Shown: positions 8,082-19,500 of the stretch, piece after piece
Position numbering within the stretch: position 1 is the first letter of the stretch
Layout of the letters: each line of letters begins with the position of its first letter
From: Methylobacterium sp. DB0501
GTDB lineage: Bacteria > Pseudomonadota > Alphaproteobacteria > Rhizobiales > Beijerinckiaceae
Reading direction: 5' to 3'
Assembly: GCF_011043735.1 (NCBI RefSeq)
Contig: NZ_JAAKGV010000005.1
Span: forward strand, 124,001-188,000
DNA: 64,000 bases
The notes under the pieces: model-generated
Databases searched by the model: none
Seen by the model: the letters and a program-made list of their open reading frames with translations, nothing else
What the model was told of the DNA's origin: nothing
Made by a program: the position numbers and the translations under genes

Positions 8082-9566
8082 ATGCCGCCGCCAGACATGC
8101 TCACGCCGGAGACCCGCCGCCCCTTCATCGACGGGCGCCCCGCCGCCGAGGCCGGGCGCCGCACCTTCCGGTCGATCAACCCGGCGACCGGGGAGGTCCT
8201 GGCCGAGGTCGAGCATTCCACCCGCGAGGACCTGGAGGCGGCGGTCGCGGCCGCCGCGCGGGGCCAGGCGGTGTGGGCCGCCTTGCCCGCCCGCGAGCGC
8301 GGCCGGGTGATGATGCGCGCCGTCGCGCTCCTGCGCGAGCGCAACGAGGCGCTCGCCCGCCTCGAAAGCCTCGACACCGGCAAGCCGATCGCCGAGACCC
8401 GGTCGGTCGACATCGCCACCGGCGCCGACGTGCTCGAATATTACGCAGGCCTCGCGGCCGCCATCGAGGGACGGCAGATCCCGCTGCGGGAGACCGCCTT
8501 CGCCTATACGCGCCGGGAGCCCCTCGGGATCGTCGCGGGGATCGGCGCCTGGAACTACCCGATCCAGATCGCACTCTGGAAATCCGCCCCCGCCCTCGCG
8601 GCGGGCAACGCCATGCTGTTCAAGCCGAGCGAGGTGACGCCGCTCAGCGCGCTGGCCCTCGCCGGGATCTACGCGGAGGCCGGGCTGCCCGACGGCGTCT
8701 TCAGCGTCCTGCCGGGGCTCGGCGGCGAGATCGGAGCCTGGCTCACCGGGCATCCGGCGGTGGCGAAGGTCTCGTTCACCGGCGGCACCGAGACCGGCGC
8801 CAAGGTGATGGCGGCGGCCGCCGGCTCGACCCTCAAGGAGGTGACGCTGGAACTCGGCGGCAAGTCGCCGCTCCTCGTCCTCGACGATGCCGACCTGGAG
8901 CGCGCCGCCGACATCGCGGTAGCGGCGAACTTCTTCAGCGCGGGGCAGGTCTGCACCAACGGGACGCGGGTCTTCGTCCCCCGCCCCCTGATGGCGGCGT
9001 TCGAGAGCTTGGTCCTGGCGCGGGTCGCCCGCATCCGGCTCGGCGACCCGCTCGACGAGACCACCAATTTCGGCCCGCTGGCGAGCCACGCCCACCGGGA
9101 CAAGGTCCTGTCCTTCATCCGCTCCGGGGTGGAGCAAGGCGCCCGCCTCCTCGCCGGCGGCGAGGCGGTCGGCGGCCGTTTCGCGGCGGGGGCCTACGTC
9201 GCCCCGACGGTGTTCAGCGGGTGCCGCGACGACATGACGATCGTGCGCGAAGAAATCTTCGGCCCGGTGATGACCCTGCTGGCCTACGAGGACGAGGGCG
9301 AGGCCCTCGCGCGGGCCAACGCCACCCGCTACGGCCTCGCCGCGGGCGTTGTCACCCGCGACCTCGCCCGCGCCCACCGGATCGTCCACCGCCTCGAGGC
9401 CGGCATCTGCTGGATCAACACCTGGGGGGAATCGCCCCCCGAGATGCCGGTGGGCGGGTTCAAGCAATCGGGGCTCGGCCGGGAGAACGGCGTCGAGGCC
9501 CTCGACCGCTACACCCGCACCAAGTCGATCCAGGTCGAGCTGGGCGATTTTGCGCCGCTGTTCTGA
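8082..9566 (+). CDS. betB: Betaine aldehyde dehydrogenase
   Basis: 494 residues, normal length for BetB. NAD(P)-dependent aldehyde dehydrogenase with all catalytic residues: Asn158 in GAWNYP, the general base Glu257 in LELGGK, and the nucleophile Cys291 in GQVCTNGTR; the cofactor loop is [11 protein letters not shown]. It oxidises betaine aldehyde to glycine betaine, the second step of the Bet pathway. The start at 8082 gives the usual N-terminus; the frame stays open upstream only because of high GC. It lies 50 bases after choV and 50 before betA. The dead domain attached to BetI resembles this protein and may derive from a copy of it. Confidence 0.93.
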   Translation: MPPPDMLTPETRRPFIDGRPAAEAGRRTFRSINPATGEVLAEVEHSTREDLEAAVAAAARGQAVWAALPARERGRVMMRAVALLRERNEALARLESLDTGKPIAETRSVDIATGADVLEYYAGLAAAIEGRQIPLRETAFAYTRREPLGIVAGIGAWNYPIQIALWKSAPALAAGNAMLFKPSEVTPLSALALAGIYAEAGLPDGVFSVLPGLGGEIGAWLTGHPAVAKVSFTGGTETGAKVMAAAAGSTLKEVTLELGGKSPLLVLDDADLERAADIAVAANFFSAGQVCTNGTRVFVPRPLMAAFESLVLARVARIRLGDPLDETTNFGPLASHAHRDKVLSFIRSGVEQGARLLAGGEAVGGRFAAGAYVAPTVFSGCRDDMTIVREEIFGPVMTLLAYEDEGEALARANATRYGLAAGVVTRDLARAHRIVHRLEAGICWINTWGESPPEMPVGGFKQSGLGRENGVEALDRYTRTKSIQVELGDFAPLF

Positions 9567-9616
9567 TCCTGGACGCCGCAGCCCGGACCCCGACATCGAG
9601 ACGGATTCGAGACACC

Positions 9617-11314
9617 ATGCCCGAGACGCGCGTCAGCGAGTACGACTTCATCATCGTCGGAGCGGGATCGGCCGGCAACGTGCTGGCGACGCGGCTCACC
9701 GAGGATCCCGAGACGAGCGTGCTGCTGCTGGAGGCCGGCGGGCCCGATCACCGGCTCGACTTCCGTACCCAGATGCCGGCAGCCCTCGCCTATCCGCTCC
9801 AGGGCCGGCGCTACAACTGGGGCTATCTCACCGATCCCGAGCCGCACATGAACGGGCGCCGGATGGAATGCGGGCGCGGCAAGGGGCTCGGCGGCTCCTC
9901 GCTCATCAACGGCATGTGCTACATCCGGGGCAACGCCCTCGACTACGACGGCTGGGCGCAGATGCCGGGCCTGGCCGGGTGGTCGTACCAGGATTGCCTG
10001 CCCTACTTCCGCAAGGCAGAGAGCCGCGACAGCGGCCCGGATCCGTATCACGGTGGCGACGGCCCCTTGAGCGTCACCACGGCGAAGCCCGGCCACAACG
10101 TCCTGTTCGAGGCGATGATCGAGGCCGGGGTGCAGGCGGGCTATCCCCGCACCCCCGACCTGAACGGCTACCGGCAGGAGGGCTTCGGCCCGATGGACCG
10201 GACCGTGACCCCGTCGGGACGCCGCTCCAGCACCGCCCGCGGCTATCTCGACCAGGCGCGGGGACGGCAAAACCTCACCATCGTCACCCACGCCCTGACC
10301 GAGCGGGTTCTGTTCGAGGGCAAGCGAGCCACGGGCGTCGCCTACCGGCGCCGGGGGAGCGGATTGGAGACGGCGCGGGCGCGCCGCGAGGTGCTGGTCT
10401 GCTCCGGGGCGATCGCCTCGCCGCAACTCCTGCAACGCTCCGGCATCGGCCCGGCCGATCTCCTGCGCGGCCTCGACATCCCGGTCGTGCAGGATCTTCC
10501 GGGCGTCGGCGAGAATCTCCAGGATCACCTGGAGATCTACGTCCAGTACGAATGCCTGAAGCCGGTCTCGCTGGCCCCGGCCCTGAAACTCCGCAACCAG
10601 CCTCTGATCGGGGCGCAATGGCTGTTCGCCGGCACCGGGATCGGAGCCAGCAACCAGTTCGAGGCGGGGGGCTTCATCCGGTCGAGTGAGGAGTTCGGCT
10701 GGCCGAACCTGCAATATCACTTCCTGCCGCTGGCCATCGATTACAACGGCAGCAACGCAATCGAGACGCACGGCTTCCAGGCCCATGTCGGCTCGATGCG
10801 CTCGCCGAGCCGCGGGCGGGTGCGGCTCGTCTCCCGTGATCCCGCCGACCATCCCAGCATCCTGTTCAACTACATGTCGACGGAGCAGGACCGGCGCGAA
10901 TTCCGGGACGCGGTCCGCATCACCCGCGAGATCATGGCGCAGCCGGCGCTCGATCCCTATCGCGGCCGCGAGATCAGCCCGGGGCCGGGCGTGCGCAGCG
11001 ACGCCGAGATCGACGCCTTCGTGCGCGCCCGCGGCGAGACCGCCTATCATCCCTCGGGCTCGTGCCGGATGGGCATGGATGCCATGGCGGTGGTGGATGC
11101 GGAGGGGCGGGTCCACGGCCTCGACGGATTGCGGGTCGTGGACGCCTCGATCATGCCGCTGATCGTGACCGGCAACCTCAATGCGCCGACCATCATGATC
11201 GCCGAGACGATCGCCGACCGGATCCGGGGCCGGGCGCGGCTGCCGCGCAGCGACGCGCCCTACCATGTGGCCGGCGATGCGCCGGTCCGCCGCCTGCCCG
11301 CCCGGGCCGCCTGA
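9617..11314 (+). CDS. betA: Choline dehydrogenase (GMC flavoprotein)
   Basis: 565 residues, standard size for BetA. GMC oxidoreductase signatures are present: the FAD-binding [15 protein letters not shown] at the N-terminus, [30 protein letters not shown], and the C-terminal active site with the catalytic His in [11 protein letters not shown] and Asn in GNLNAPT. It oxidises choline to betaine aldehyde (and can go on to betaine), passing electrons to the membrane chain. It is the last gene of the choX-betA operon. Other GMC alcohol dehydrogenases look similar, but the operon makes the choline role nearly certain. Confidence 0.92.
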   Translation: MPETRVSEYDFIIVGAGSAGNVLATRLTEDPETSVLLLEAGGPDHRLDFRTQMPAALAYPLQGRRYNWGYLTDPEPHMNGRRMECGRGKGLGGSSLINGMCYIRGNALDYDGWAQMPGLAGWSYQDCLPYFRKAESRDSGPDPYHGGDGPLSVTTAKPGHNVLFEAMIEAGVQAGYPRTPDLNGYRQEGFGPMDRTVTPSGRRSSTARGYLDQARGRQNLTIVTHALTERVLFEGKRATGVAYRRRGSGLETARARREVLVCSGAIASPQLLQRSGIGPADLLRGLDIPVVQDLPGVGENLQDHLEIYVQYECLKPVSLAPALKLRNQPLIGAQWLFAGTGIGASNQFEAGGFIRSSEEFGWPNLQYHFLPLAIDYNGSNAIETHGFQAHVGSMRSPSRGRVRLVSRDPADHPSILFNYMSTEQDRREFRDAVRITREIMAQPALDPYRGREISPGPGVRSDAEIDAFVRARGETAYHPSGSCRMGMDAMAVVDAEGRVHGLDGLRVVDASIMPLIVTGNLNAPTIMIAETIADRIRGRARLPRSDAPYHVAGDAPVRRLPARAA

Positions 11315-11540
11315 CGGCCCGCATCGTCGCTCCGAGTTACGCAAAGTCCGTACCGACGATGCGTGTCATCGCACCGTAACAGCTTGATCCTATGGGGTCG
11401 TCATTCGAGATGTCGACAGGCGACATGCCTGGCGTGACCCGATTCTTGACGATCTCATCGCGCTGACGAACAGCGATAATCTGCCCATGCGCCCTACGAT
11501 CCGGGCCGTCCGTCCAACCCAAGCGACCAGGAAGTCTCCC

Positions 11541-12596
11541 ATGATACGCTCGCCCCGCTGGCTCCTCGGCCTCGCCTTCCTCGGACTGATCGGTCAGGCG
11601 GACGGGGCCGAGCTGACGCACTGGCCCCGGGAGGCCGCCGGCCGGCTCGACGCGATGATCGCCGCGAACGCCAACTCGGGCGCCTACGCGGTCTTCGACA
11701 TGGACAACACCAGCTACCGCTACGACCTGACCGAGGCGCTTCTGCCGTTCCTCGAGATGAAGGGCGTGCTGACGCGCGAGACCCTCGACCCTTCGCTCAA
11801 GCTGATCCCGTTCAAGGACAAGGACGGTCAGCGGGAGAGCCTGAACAGCTACTACAACCGGCTGTGCGAGATCGACGACCTCGTCTGCTATCCCTGGATC
11901 GCCCAGTCGTTCTCCGGCCTCACCCTGGCGCAGCTCAAGGGCTACATCGACGAGCTGATGAGCTACGGCAAGCCGATCCCGACGACCTATTACGACGGCG
12001 ACACCCTCAAGACCACCGAGATCAACCCGCCCAAAATCTATCGCGGCATCCAGGAACTCTTCGCCAAGTTGCGGGAGAACGGGATCGAGGTCTACATCAT
12101 GACGGCGGCGCACGAGGAGCTGGTGCGCATGGTCGCCTCCGATCCGCGCTACGGCTACAACGTCAAGCCGGAGAACGTGATCGGCGTGACGACGCTCCTC
12201 AAGGACCGTGCCACCGGCGCGCTGACGACGGCCCGCAAGCAGATCGCCGAGGGTCATTACGACCCGAAGGCCAACCTGCCGCTCGAGATCACGCCCTATC
12301 TGTGGACGCCGGCGACCTGGTTCGCCGGCAAGTACGCGGCGATCCTCACCTACATCGCCCCGTGGAAGAAGGCCGTCCTGGTCGCGGGCGACACGCCGAA
12401 GAGCGACGGATACATGCTTCTCCACGGGGTCGATCCGTCGAGGGGCGGCCTGCGCCTGTGGGTCGACCGGAAGACCAAGTACCGCACCGAGATCGACGCG
12501 ATGCAGAAGGCCGCCGCGGCGGCCCAGGCCAGCAACGGGCTGCCTGCGACGGCGGACAAGAACTGGATCGTGGTCAAGCCGGACGACATCCAGTAG
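11541..12596 (+). CDS. pchP: Phosphorylcholine phosphatase-like HAD hydrolase, secreted
   Basis: 351 residues with a signal peptide (MIRSPRWLLGLAFLGLIG, cleavage near ADGAE), so periplasmic. HAD motifs: motif I FDMDNTSYRYDL with the nucleophile and second Asp, motif II Thr in YIMTAAHEE, and motif IV GDTPKSD near the end. DMDNT and GDTPxSD are the motifs I recall for Pseudomonas phosphorylcholine phosphatase. The ATG at 11541 is preferred (AGGAAG upstream, signal peptide directly after). It is separated from betA by 226 bases, in which I see no clear promoter or terminator. Next to a choline importer, it probably frees choline from phosphorylcholine in the periplasm. Confidence 0.82.
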   Translation: MIRSPRWLLGLAFLGLIGQADGAELTHWPREAAGRLDAMIAANANSGAYAVFDMDNTSYRYDLTEALLPFLEMKGVLTRETLDPSLKLIPFKDKDGQRESLNSYYNRLCEIDDLVCYPWIAQSFSGLTLAQLKGYIDELMSYGKPIPTTYYDGDTLKTTEINPPKIYRGIQELFAKLRENGIEVYIMTAAHEELVRMVASDPRYGYNVKPENVIGVTTLLKDRATGALTTARKQIAEGHYDPKANLPLEITPYLWTPATWFAGKYAAILTYIAPWKKAVLVAGDTPKSDGYMLLHGVDPSRGGLRLWVDRKTKYRTEIDAMQKAAAAAQASNGLPATADKNWIVVKPDDIQ

Positions 12597-12745
12597 CGCC
12601 GGCTGAACCGCGGCGCGTTGTCTCGAAGGCTGAGTGGGTCGGGTCAGGCGGCGGCGGTCCCGGTCGGATCTGCTCCTTGGCGCTGGCCCGACTTTGCCCC
12701 GACCACCACGGGTGAGGCATCGTCGCCGCAGCCCACCTGGAACGG

Positions 12746-14206
12746 TCAGGCGGATGCTGCCCGGGCATCCCGCTTTCGCAACCGGCGCCAGCCGACGACG
12801 ATGCCGGACACGGACGTCACGAGGCCGAGCGCCGCGAGTGCCCAGACGGCGACATCCCAGGCCGGCCGGCGGCGGATCAGGAAGCCGTAATCCCAGCTGT
12901 GCAGGCCGTTGAACAGCCAGCGGTAGAGGCGGGCGCTGCGATCCGTGCGGTTCAGGACCTCCCCGGTTGCCGGATCGACGTGGAACCAGGTTCCGTCCGC
13001 GTCGGAGAAGACGGCCCGCAGGACCGGGAGCAGCACCGTCCGGTGATGCCCGTACCAGTAGGCGTCTTCCCGGGTGAGGAGCGTGATCCGGGCCGGTCCG
13101 GCCTCCGGCATCAGCTGGCCGATCGCGCCGGCCAAGCGCTGTCGGCTCAAGCCTTCCGCCTCGCAGCAGGTCACCGTCCTCCCGTCGCGGCAGGCCGCCT
13201 GGGCGAGCGGCAGCCCGCCCACGTGGCGGAAGCGAATCTCCACGGCGTCCGGGCAGACGCCGCCGCGAAGCTCCGACACGCCGAGGTCGAGGCGCGGCGC
13301 GGTGACGCCCGCATAGCGCTCCAGCGTCGCCTGGCTCGGCGCCGGCGAAGCGAACCAGCGATTGGGGTTCACCGACAGCCAGCCGCTCACGATGAAGGTG
13401 AGGAGCGTGACGCCACCGACCGTGCCGGCCAAGTGATGCCACGCCATCCAGCCGCGATAGGGCGTCGGGCGCCCGTCCCGGTAGCGCCGCCTCACGCGCA
13501 CGCGCAGCAGGCCGATCCAGAAGCCGCTGACGGCCGCCGCGATGGAGACGCCCGACACCCACAGCACCACGTCGCGCCACAGCCCGGCCTGCGCCCGCAG
13601 GGGCGTCAGGTAGATCCAGTGCGGGATCGCTCCGACCCAGTTCCAGAACCGCTCGCGGCCGGTCGTGTCGAGGGCGATCTCGCCCGTCCGCGCGGAGACG
13701 TAGAGCCGTGTGCCCTCGGCATCGCCGAGGGCGACGAGGTGGAACGGCCGGAGCGGATCGTAGCGCGCCGTGACGCTCCACTGATCGCGCGCGACCGTGC
13801 CGAGATCGACCGGGCGAACCGCCCGCGGGTCGTGGCCGGCGACGGCTCGCGCCGTCCCGGCCTCGACCGTCGGGATCGCACCCCCATCGACCGCCGAGAG
13901 GGTCCGGCGGGATCCATTCCATCCGGTGATCCGGTAGACGGGGAGCCGGTCGAGCATCGCGAGGCGCAGGTCCTGCGGGAAGCGGGCTTCGCCGGCCGCG
14001 GCGAGCGCCTCGGCCGGGGACAGCCGGATGCGCGCCCAGTCGAGCGACGGCAGGGCGGGGCGGCGCTCGGCCTCCTCCAGGGTCGGGAACCCGACATACA
14101 TCATCACGAGACCCGAAACGAACCAGGTCGCGAACAGCAGGCAGGTCACGATCCCGAGCCAGCGGTGGCCCAGGTAGAGCCACCGCTTCAGACGCTTGAC
14201 GGTCAC
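12746..14206 (-). CDS. PepSY-domain transmembrane protein
   Basis: 486-residue inner-membrane protein of the PepSY-associated TM family. A first membrane helix follows residue 12 (LGHRWLGIVTCLLFATWFVS), a pair of helices lies around residues 215-245 and 270-295, and a last one precedes the basic C-terminus. The soluble loops carry PepSY-like beta/alpha units, including the closing FHVDPATGEVLNRTD. His in GHRWLG, GWMAWHHLAG and LHSWDYG lie in or next to the membrane, as in relatives linked to reductive iron release. It starts 10 bases after the TonB-receptor stop, so the two are co-transcribed. A role in handling the imported metal chelate is plausible but unproven. Confidence 0.82.
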   Translation of the reverse strand: MTVKRLKRWLYLGHRWLGIVTCLLFATWFVSGLVMMYVGFPTLEEAERRPALPSLDWARIRLSPAEALAAAGEARFPQDLRLAMLDRLPVYRITGWNGSRRTLSAVDGGAIPTVEAGTARAVAGHDPRAVRPVDLGTVARDQWSVTARYDPLRPFHLVALGDAEGTRLYVSARTGEIALDTTGRERFWNWVGAIPHWIYLTPLRAQAGLWRDVVLWVSGVSIAAAVSGFWIGLLRVRVRRRYRDGRPTPYRGWMAWHHLAGTVGGVTLLTFIVSGWLSVNPNRWFASPAPSQATLERYAGVTAPRLDLGVSELRGGVCPDAVEIRFRHVGGLPLAQAACRDGRTVTCCEAEGLSRQRLAGAIGQLMPEAGPARITLLTREDAYWYGHHRTVLLPVLRAVFSDADGTWFHVDPATGEVLNRTDRSARLYRWLFNGLHSWDYGFLIRRRPAWDVAVWALAALGLVTSVSGIVVGWRRLRKRDARAASA

Positions 14207-14216
14207 GTGCCGGATC

Positions 14217-16430
14217 TCACCAGGCCACCGTATAGGCGACCTCGACGGACAACGGACGCCCGAGCTGCCACTTGTTGCCGACCCCGTTCACCGCGTCGCC
14301 GCTGATCGCATAGACCTTGTCGAACAGGTTGTAGACGCGCATCGAGAGCCGGGAATCCGCGGTGACCTGATGGTCGAGGGCGAGGTTGACGAGGTTGTAG
14401 GCCGGTCGCCGGGCCGTGTTGCCGAAATCGCTGTAGGTCGTGCCGACGTTCTGCAAACCGATCCGGGCGGTCCAGTCGCGGAAGAGATCCCAGGTCAGCC
14501 AGAGGTTGGCGACGCGCTCGGGCACGTCGATCGGCTGGTTGCCCGCATAGGAGACCGTGGATCCGTTCACGGCCTGGTCGAACCGGTCGTACTGGGCGTG
14601 AAGCAGGGCGATGTTGCCGTCGATCCGCCAGCCCGGCGCGATCCGCCAGCCGAGGGCGAATTCGATGCCCTGCGAGGATTGCTGGCCGACCTGGGTCGCG
14701 ACGTTCGGCTGACCGGGCACGGCCGAGACCAGGTTGTCCTTGACGATCCGGTATCCGGCGAGCGTCCACTCGATCCCGCCATCGAAGGCGAGTCCCTTGG
14801 CTCCGACTTCGACTTGCTGCCCGGTGGAGAGCTTGAAGCCGGCCAACGACTGGTTGAGGGTGATCAGGCTGTTCACCGGATCGGTGGCGGTGCTGTACTG
14901 GGCGTACAAAGCCGTGTCCGGGGTCGGATTGTAGACCAGGCCGAACCGGTAGCCGAGCGAACGGTAGGTGCGCTCGAACGGCACGCCGGAGCGCAGATCC
15001 TCGCGCTGGAGCGTCGGCAGGTCGAAGCGGACCCCCGTCAGGAAGGACAGACGATCGGTGAGCACCAGACGGTCCTCGGCGAAGACCGAGGCCTGCCGGG
15101 TCGACGTCTGGTAAGCCGGACTGGCGCGCCCGTCGGCCGGGAAATAGCCGGGATCGTACCTGACGAGGGGGACGCTGGACGTCTGCTCGTCGAAGGTGAA
15201 GTTGTTGGTGTGACGGAACCCGATGTGGTTGACGTCGAACCCGGCGACGAACTGGTTCGGCAATCCGAGCAGGTGACTTCTGAACGTGGCGTCCAGCCGG
15301 TTACCGATCTGCTCCTGGCTATGGTAGATCTCGGTGAAGGCCGAGCGATCGACGAGGCCGGTGCCGCGATTGAAGGCGTATTGCTCGACGTCGAGCCAGT
15401 GCCGGCTGGAGGTCAGCCGGTAGGCGGTGTTGCGCACCGTGATGTCGGCGGAGGGCGACCACTCGGTCTTCAGCTGCGTCCAGTTATCGGCCCAGGTGAT
15501 CTTGGCGTCGCGGACATTGTAGTTGTTGAACCGGATCCGATCGAGGATGCGGCCCTCGACCAGCGGCGTGCCCCAGTAGCGCATCGGCTCCTGGTAGCCC
15601 AGATCGTGCGACAGCGTGACGGCGAGATCGGGGCTCGGCTGGAACAGCAGGGCTGCCGACACGGCGAGATTGCGAAAATCCCCGTCCGGACGGACCCAGC
15701 CGTCGGACCGGTTGCCGCTGACGTTGAGGCGGTAGGCGAAGGTGTTGCCGAACTCCGCCTGTCCGATCGGGCCGCCGGAATCGAAGGCGAGCCGCGCGGT
15801 CGCGTCGGTGCCGATGACGGCACGGGCGGCGTTGATCGGGACGAAGCTCGGCTTCTTCGGCACGATGTTGATCACGCCGCCGATGGCGCCATCGCCGTAG
15901 AGCACCGAGGACGGACCACGCAGCACCTCGATGCGCTCGACGTTCCAGGTATCGAACGGGAACGTGACCGTGTTGGCCCCGACGTAGAAGCGGGTACCGT
16001 CATAGAGTTGCTGGATCGAGTTCGGGCCCGCGAAGCCGCGGCTCGCGAAGGCGCCGTTGCCGTTGCCCGGTGCGGCGATCGTGGAGATGCCGGTCGCATC
16101 CTGCGTCACGGCTTCGGCGACCGTGTTCTGCCCGCGCAGGCGGGCGGTCTCGCCGGAGACGATGTCCACGCTGGCGGGCGTCTCGAGCGGCGTCAGGCCG
16201 AGCCGGCTCGCGGCCCGGTCGGGCGTGCGCAGATTCAGTCCGACCGGTGCGGCGCGAGTCAGGCCGACCCCGCCCTCCCCTGCGATCTCGATCTGATCGA
16301 GGGCCACGATATCCTGTGCGGCAGCGGTGCCGGCCAATCCGGTGCCGGAAAGGAGCGTCAGGGCGAGCGTACCGGACGGCACGACACGGGCGATGACCCG
16401 ACGGTGGGTCTGGGAGGGAATGAAGGGCAT
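14217..16430 (-). CDS. TonB-dependent receptor under cobalamin-riboswitch control
   Basis: 737 residues from the chosen ATG at 16430, which places a signal peptide directly at the N-terminus (VVPSGTLALTLLSGTGLAG, cleavage after TAAA). An in-frame ATG at 16475 would add 15 residues. The TonB-box region is DIVALDQIEI; the plug contains VERIEVLRGPSSVLYG and GGVINIVPKKP; a 22-strand-type barrel follows and ends in an aromatic residue (AYTVAW). By sequence it belongs to the siderophore-receptor group rather than classical short BtuB. Its 5' leader holds a complete cobalamin riboswitch, so expression should fall when B12 is abundant. The ligand could be a corrinoid, a cobalt chelate, or a siderophore. 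Confidence 0.88.
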   Translation of the reverse strand: MPFIPSQTHRRVIARVVPSGTLALTLLSGTGLAGTAAAQDIVALDQIEIAGEGGVGLTRAAPVGLNLRTPDRAASRLGLTPLETPASVDIVSGETARLRGQNTVAEAVTQDATGISTIAAPGNGNGAFASRGFAGPNSIQQLYDGTRFYVGANTVTFPFDTWNVERIEVLRGPSSVLYGDGAIGGVINIVPKKPSFVPINAARAVIGTDATARLAFDSGGPIGQAEFGNTFAYRLNVSGNRSDGWVRPDGDFRNLAVSAALLFQPSPDLAVTLSHDLGYQEPMRYWGTPLVEGRILDRIRFNNYNVRDAKITWADNWTQLKTEWSPSADITVRNTAYRLTSSRHWLDVEQYAFNRGTGLVDRSAFTEIYHSQEQIGNRLDATFRSHLLGLPNQFVAGFDVNHIGFRHTNNFTFDEQTSSVPLVRYDPGYFPADGRASPAYQTSTRQASVFAEDRLVLTDRLSFLTGVRFDLPTLQREDLRSGVPFERTYRSLGYRFGLVYNPTPDTALYAQYSTATDPVNSLITLNQSLAGFKLSTGQQVEVGAKGLAFDGGIEWTLAGYRIVKDNLVSAVPGQPNVATQVGQQSSQGIEFALGWRIAPGWRIDGNIALLHAQYDRFDQAVNGSTVSYAGNQPIDVPERVANLWLTWDLFRDWTARIGLQNVGTTYSDFGNTARRPAYNLVNLALDHQVTADSRLSMRVYNLFDKVYAISGDAVNGVGNKWQLGRPLSVEVAYTVAW

Positions 16431-16691
16431 CGGTCTCGCTTCGGCAGCCCCCGAAGCCTTCCGCTCTGGCGACATGGTCGTCCGACGGCCCGAGCGCGCG
16501 GACGGTCGAGGTCGGGCGTGACGATCCTCGAGCGGCGCGTGATCGTGTCGTAGAGCGGGACATGCGGAGCGAAGGTCGCGGGCGCGCTTGCAGTGGCACG
16601 TCACCGCGAACGAGGCCTCGGACCGTCCTCCCCCGGGAAGACGGCCTCCAGACACCCGTCAGAACACCCCGTCCGACGCGTTTCGCGTGTG

Positions 16692-16888
16692 ACCACGGCT
16701 GACGGCAGGTCTCCTGGCTCGCGGGTCACTGCCACTCGTCGTCTTCCCAGGCGCGAGCCCAGTGACATGATGACGAGGAGGCTCGCCGCTTACAGTTGCG
16801 GGGGCAGCCGCGGCATTGGCCAGGGAGGAACCCCAACCTCACCGCGTTCCCATTTTGATTCCCGAGGGAAACCGTCACGGACCGTGAT
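16692..16888 (-). ncRNA. Cobalamin (B12) riboswitch
   Basis: On the minus strand, all landmark blocks of an alphaproteobacterial cobalamin riboswitch appear in order: GGGAACGCGGTGAGG, the B12-box core GCTGCCCCCGCAACTGTAAG, CGGCGAGCC, GTCACTGGGCTCGCGCC, TGGGAAGACGACGAG, and the 3' block GACCCGCGAGCCAGGAGACC followed by TGCCGTCAGC. The outer P1 helix can form between ATCACGG (16882-16888) and CCGTGGT (16692-16698). The remaining leader to the receptor ATG gives room for a start-sequestering or terminator platform. It controls the receptor and the PepSY gene behind it. Confidence 0.92.
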
Positions 16889-17113
16889 AGCCGAGCGGGC
16901 GGCGCGATCAATACGACGTTTCAGTCGGCCGGAAAGTGTGTCATGGAAACCACACCTACCGGACGCGGACGAATTGCAGATCGAAATGTCTGCCCTGCAT
17001 GCCACTTGCATCTCGTCGTGAAAGAGGCGTCGAACCACAAGATTTGACGATCGATCTGCTCATTCCCCCAAATGACGCGCCGAGAGCGCTGTCATGGCGA
17101 GGAAAGACGGTGG

Positions 17114-17157
17114 CGGACACTGACCCGGGAGCCAGGAGACCTGCCGTCAGCCTGTGG
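17114..17157 (+). ncRNA. Orphan 3' end of a second cobalamin riboswitch (relic)
   Basis: The plus strand carries GACCCGGGAGCCAGGAGACC followed by TGCCGTCAGC, nearly identical to the 3' block of the intact element 225 bases away, but in the opposite orientation. The upstream DNA (16889-17113) lacks the TGCCCCCGCAACTGTAAG core and the other blocks, so no complete aptamer exists. No intact plus-strand gene follows. I read it as a leftover of a riboswitch whose body and target gene were deleted, or as a partial inverted duplication. Confidence 0.65.
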
Positions 17158-17380
17158 GGCGATGGTTCGAGGCTCGTTCGCGGTGACGGGCCGCTGCCGT
17201 CTCCCAAGGCTGGAAGCCCGTTGCTCGTCCCATTCGCCCCACCCTCCGGCGCGTGCTCGCCCTCGCCCGGCAGCGCCGAGGAGGGCGAGCCCGTGTTCGG
17301 CTGGCGCCGACGCCTCCTGGATGCTGTCGACGGCCTCGCCCGGCATGCACCCTTGGCCGAGCATGAGGCCGTGCACGAAG

Positions 17381-17475
17381 GGAGACCCCATCCTGACGGA
17401 CCGTCCGCTGCGTACCACCGACAAGGTGCGGTACGCCCACACGGATTGGCACGGACATGTCGATGCGGCAACGCG
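17381..17475 (+). pseudogene. Possible acyl-CoA thioesterase N-terminal fragment
   Basis: About 32 codons read DPILTDRPLRTTDKVRYAHT and then DWHGHVDA, resembling the start of hot-dog-fold acyl-CoA thioesterases (usual pattern DKVRYADTDRQGHVNNA). Homology is lost after about 17475 in every frame and the region runs into the end of the desulfurase gene. The rest of 17158-17565 shows nothing else recognisable. With the nearby riboswitch relic it suggests that this gap is a deletion scar. The match is short, so confidence is low. Confidence 0.4.
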
Positions 17476-17565
17476 CAGGCACGAGCAGCCAAGCTTTTGC
17501 TCGGTATGGGTCCGGGCGACGCCGGTCGCACCGGCGCTCCTCGGCGCCGGGCGACCGCGTGGGGA

Positions 17566-19486
<1,921 letters not shown>

Positions 19487-19500
<14 letters not shown>

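Noticed and set aside
11440..11490. TTGACG and GATAAT boxes before pchP
   Set aside because: The spacer is 23 bases, too long for a normal sigma-70 promoter.
14196..16553. 785-codon open frame opposite the TonB receptor
   Set aside because: Low-complexity Asp/Gly/Val/Arg translation; the minus-strand frame has full receptor motifs and a riboswitch leader.
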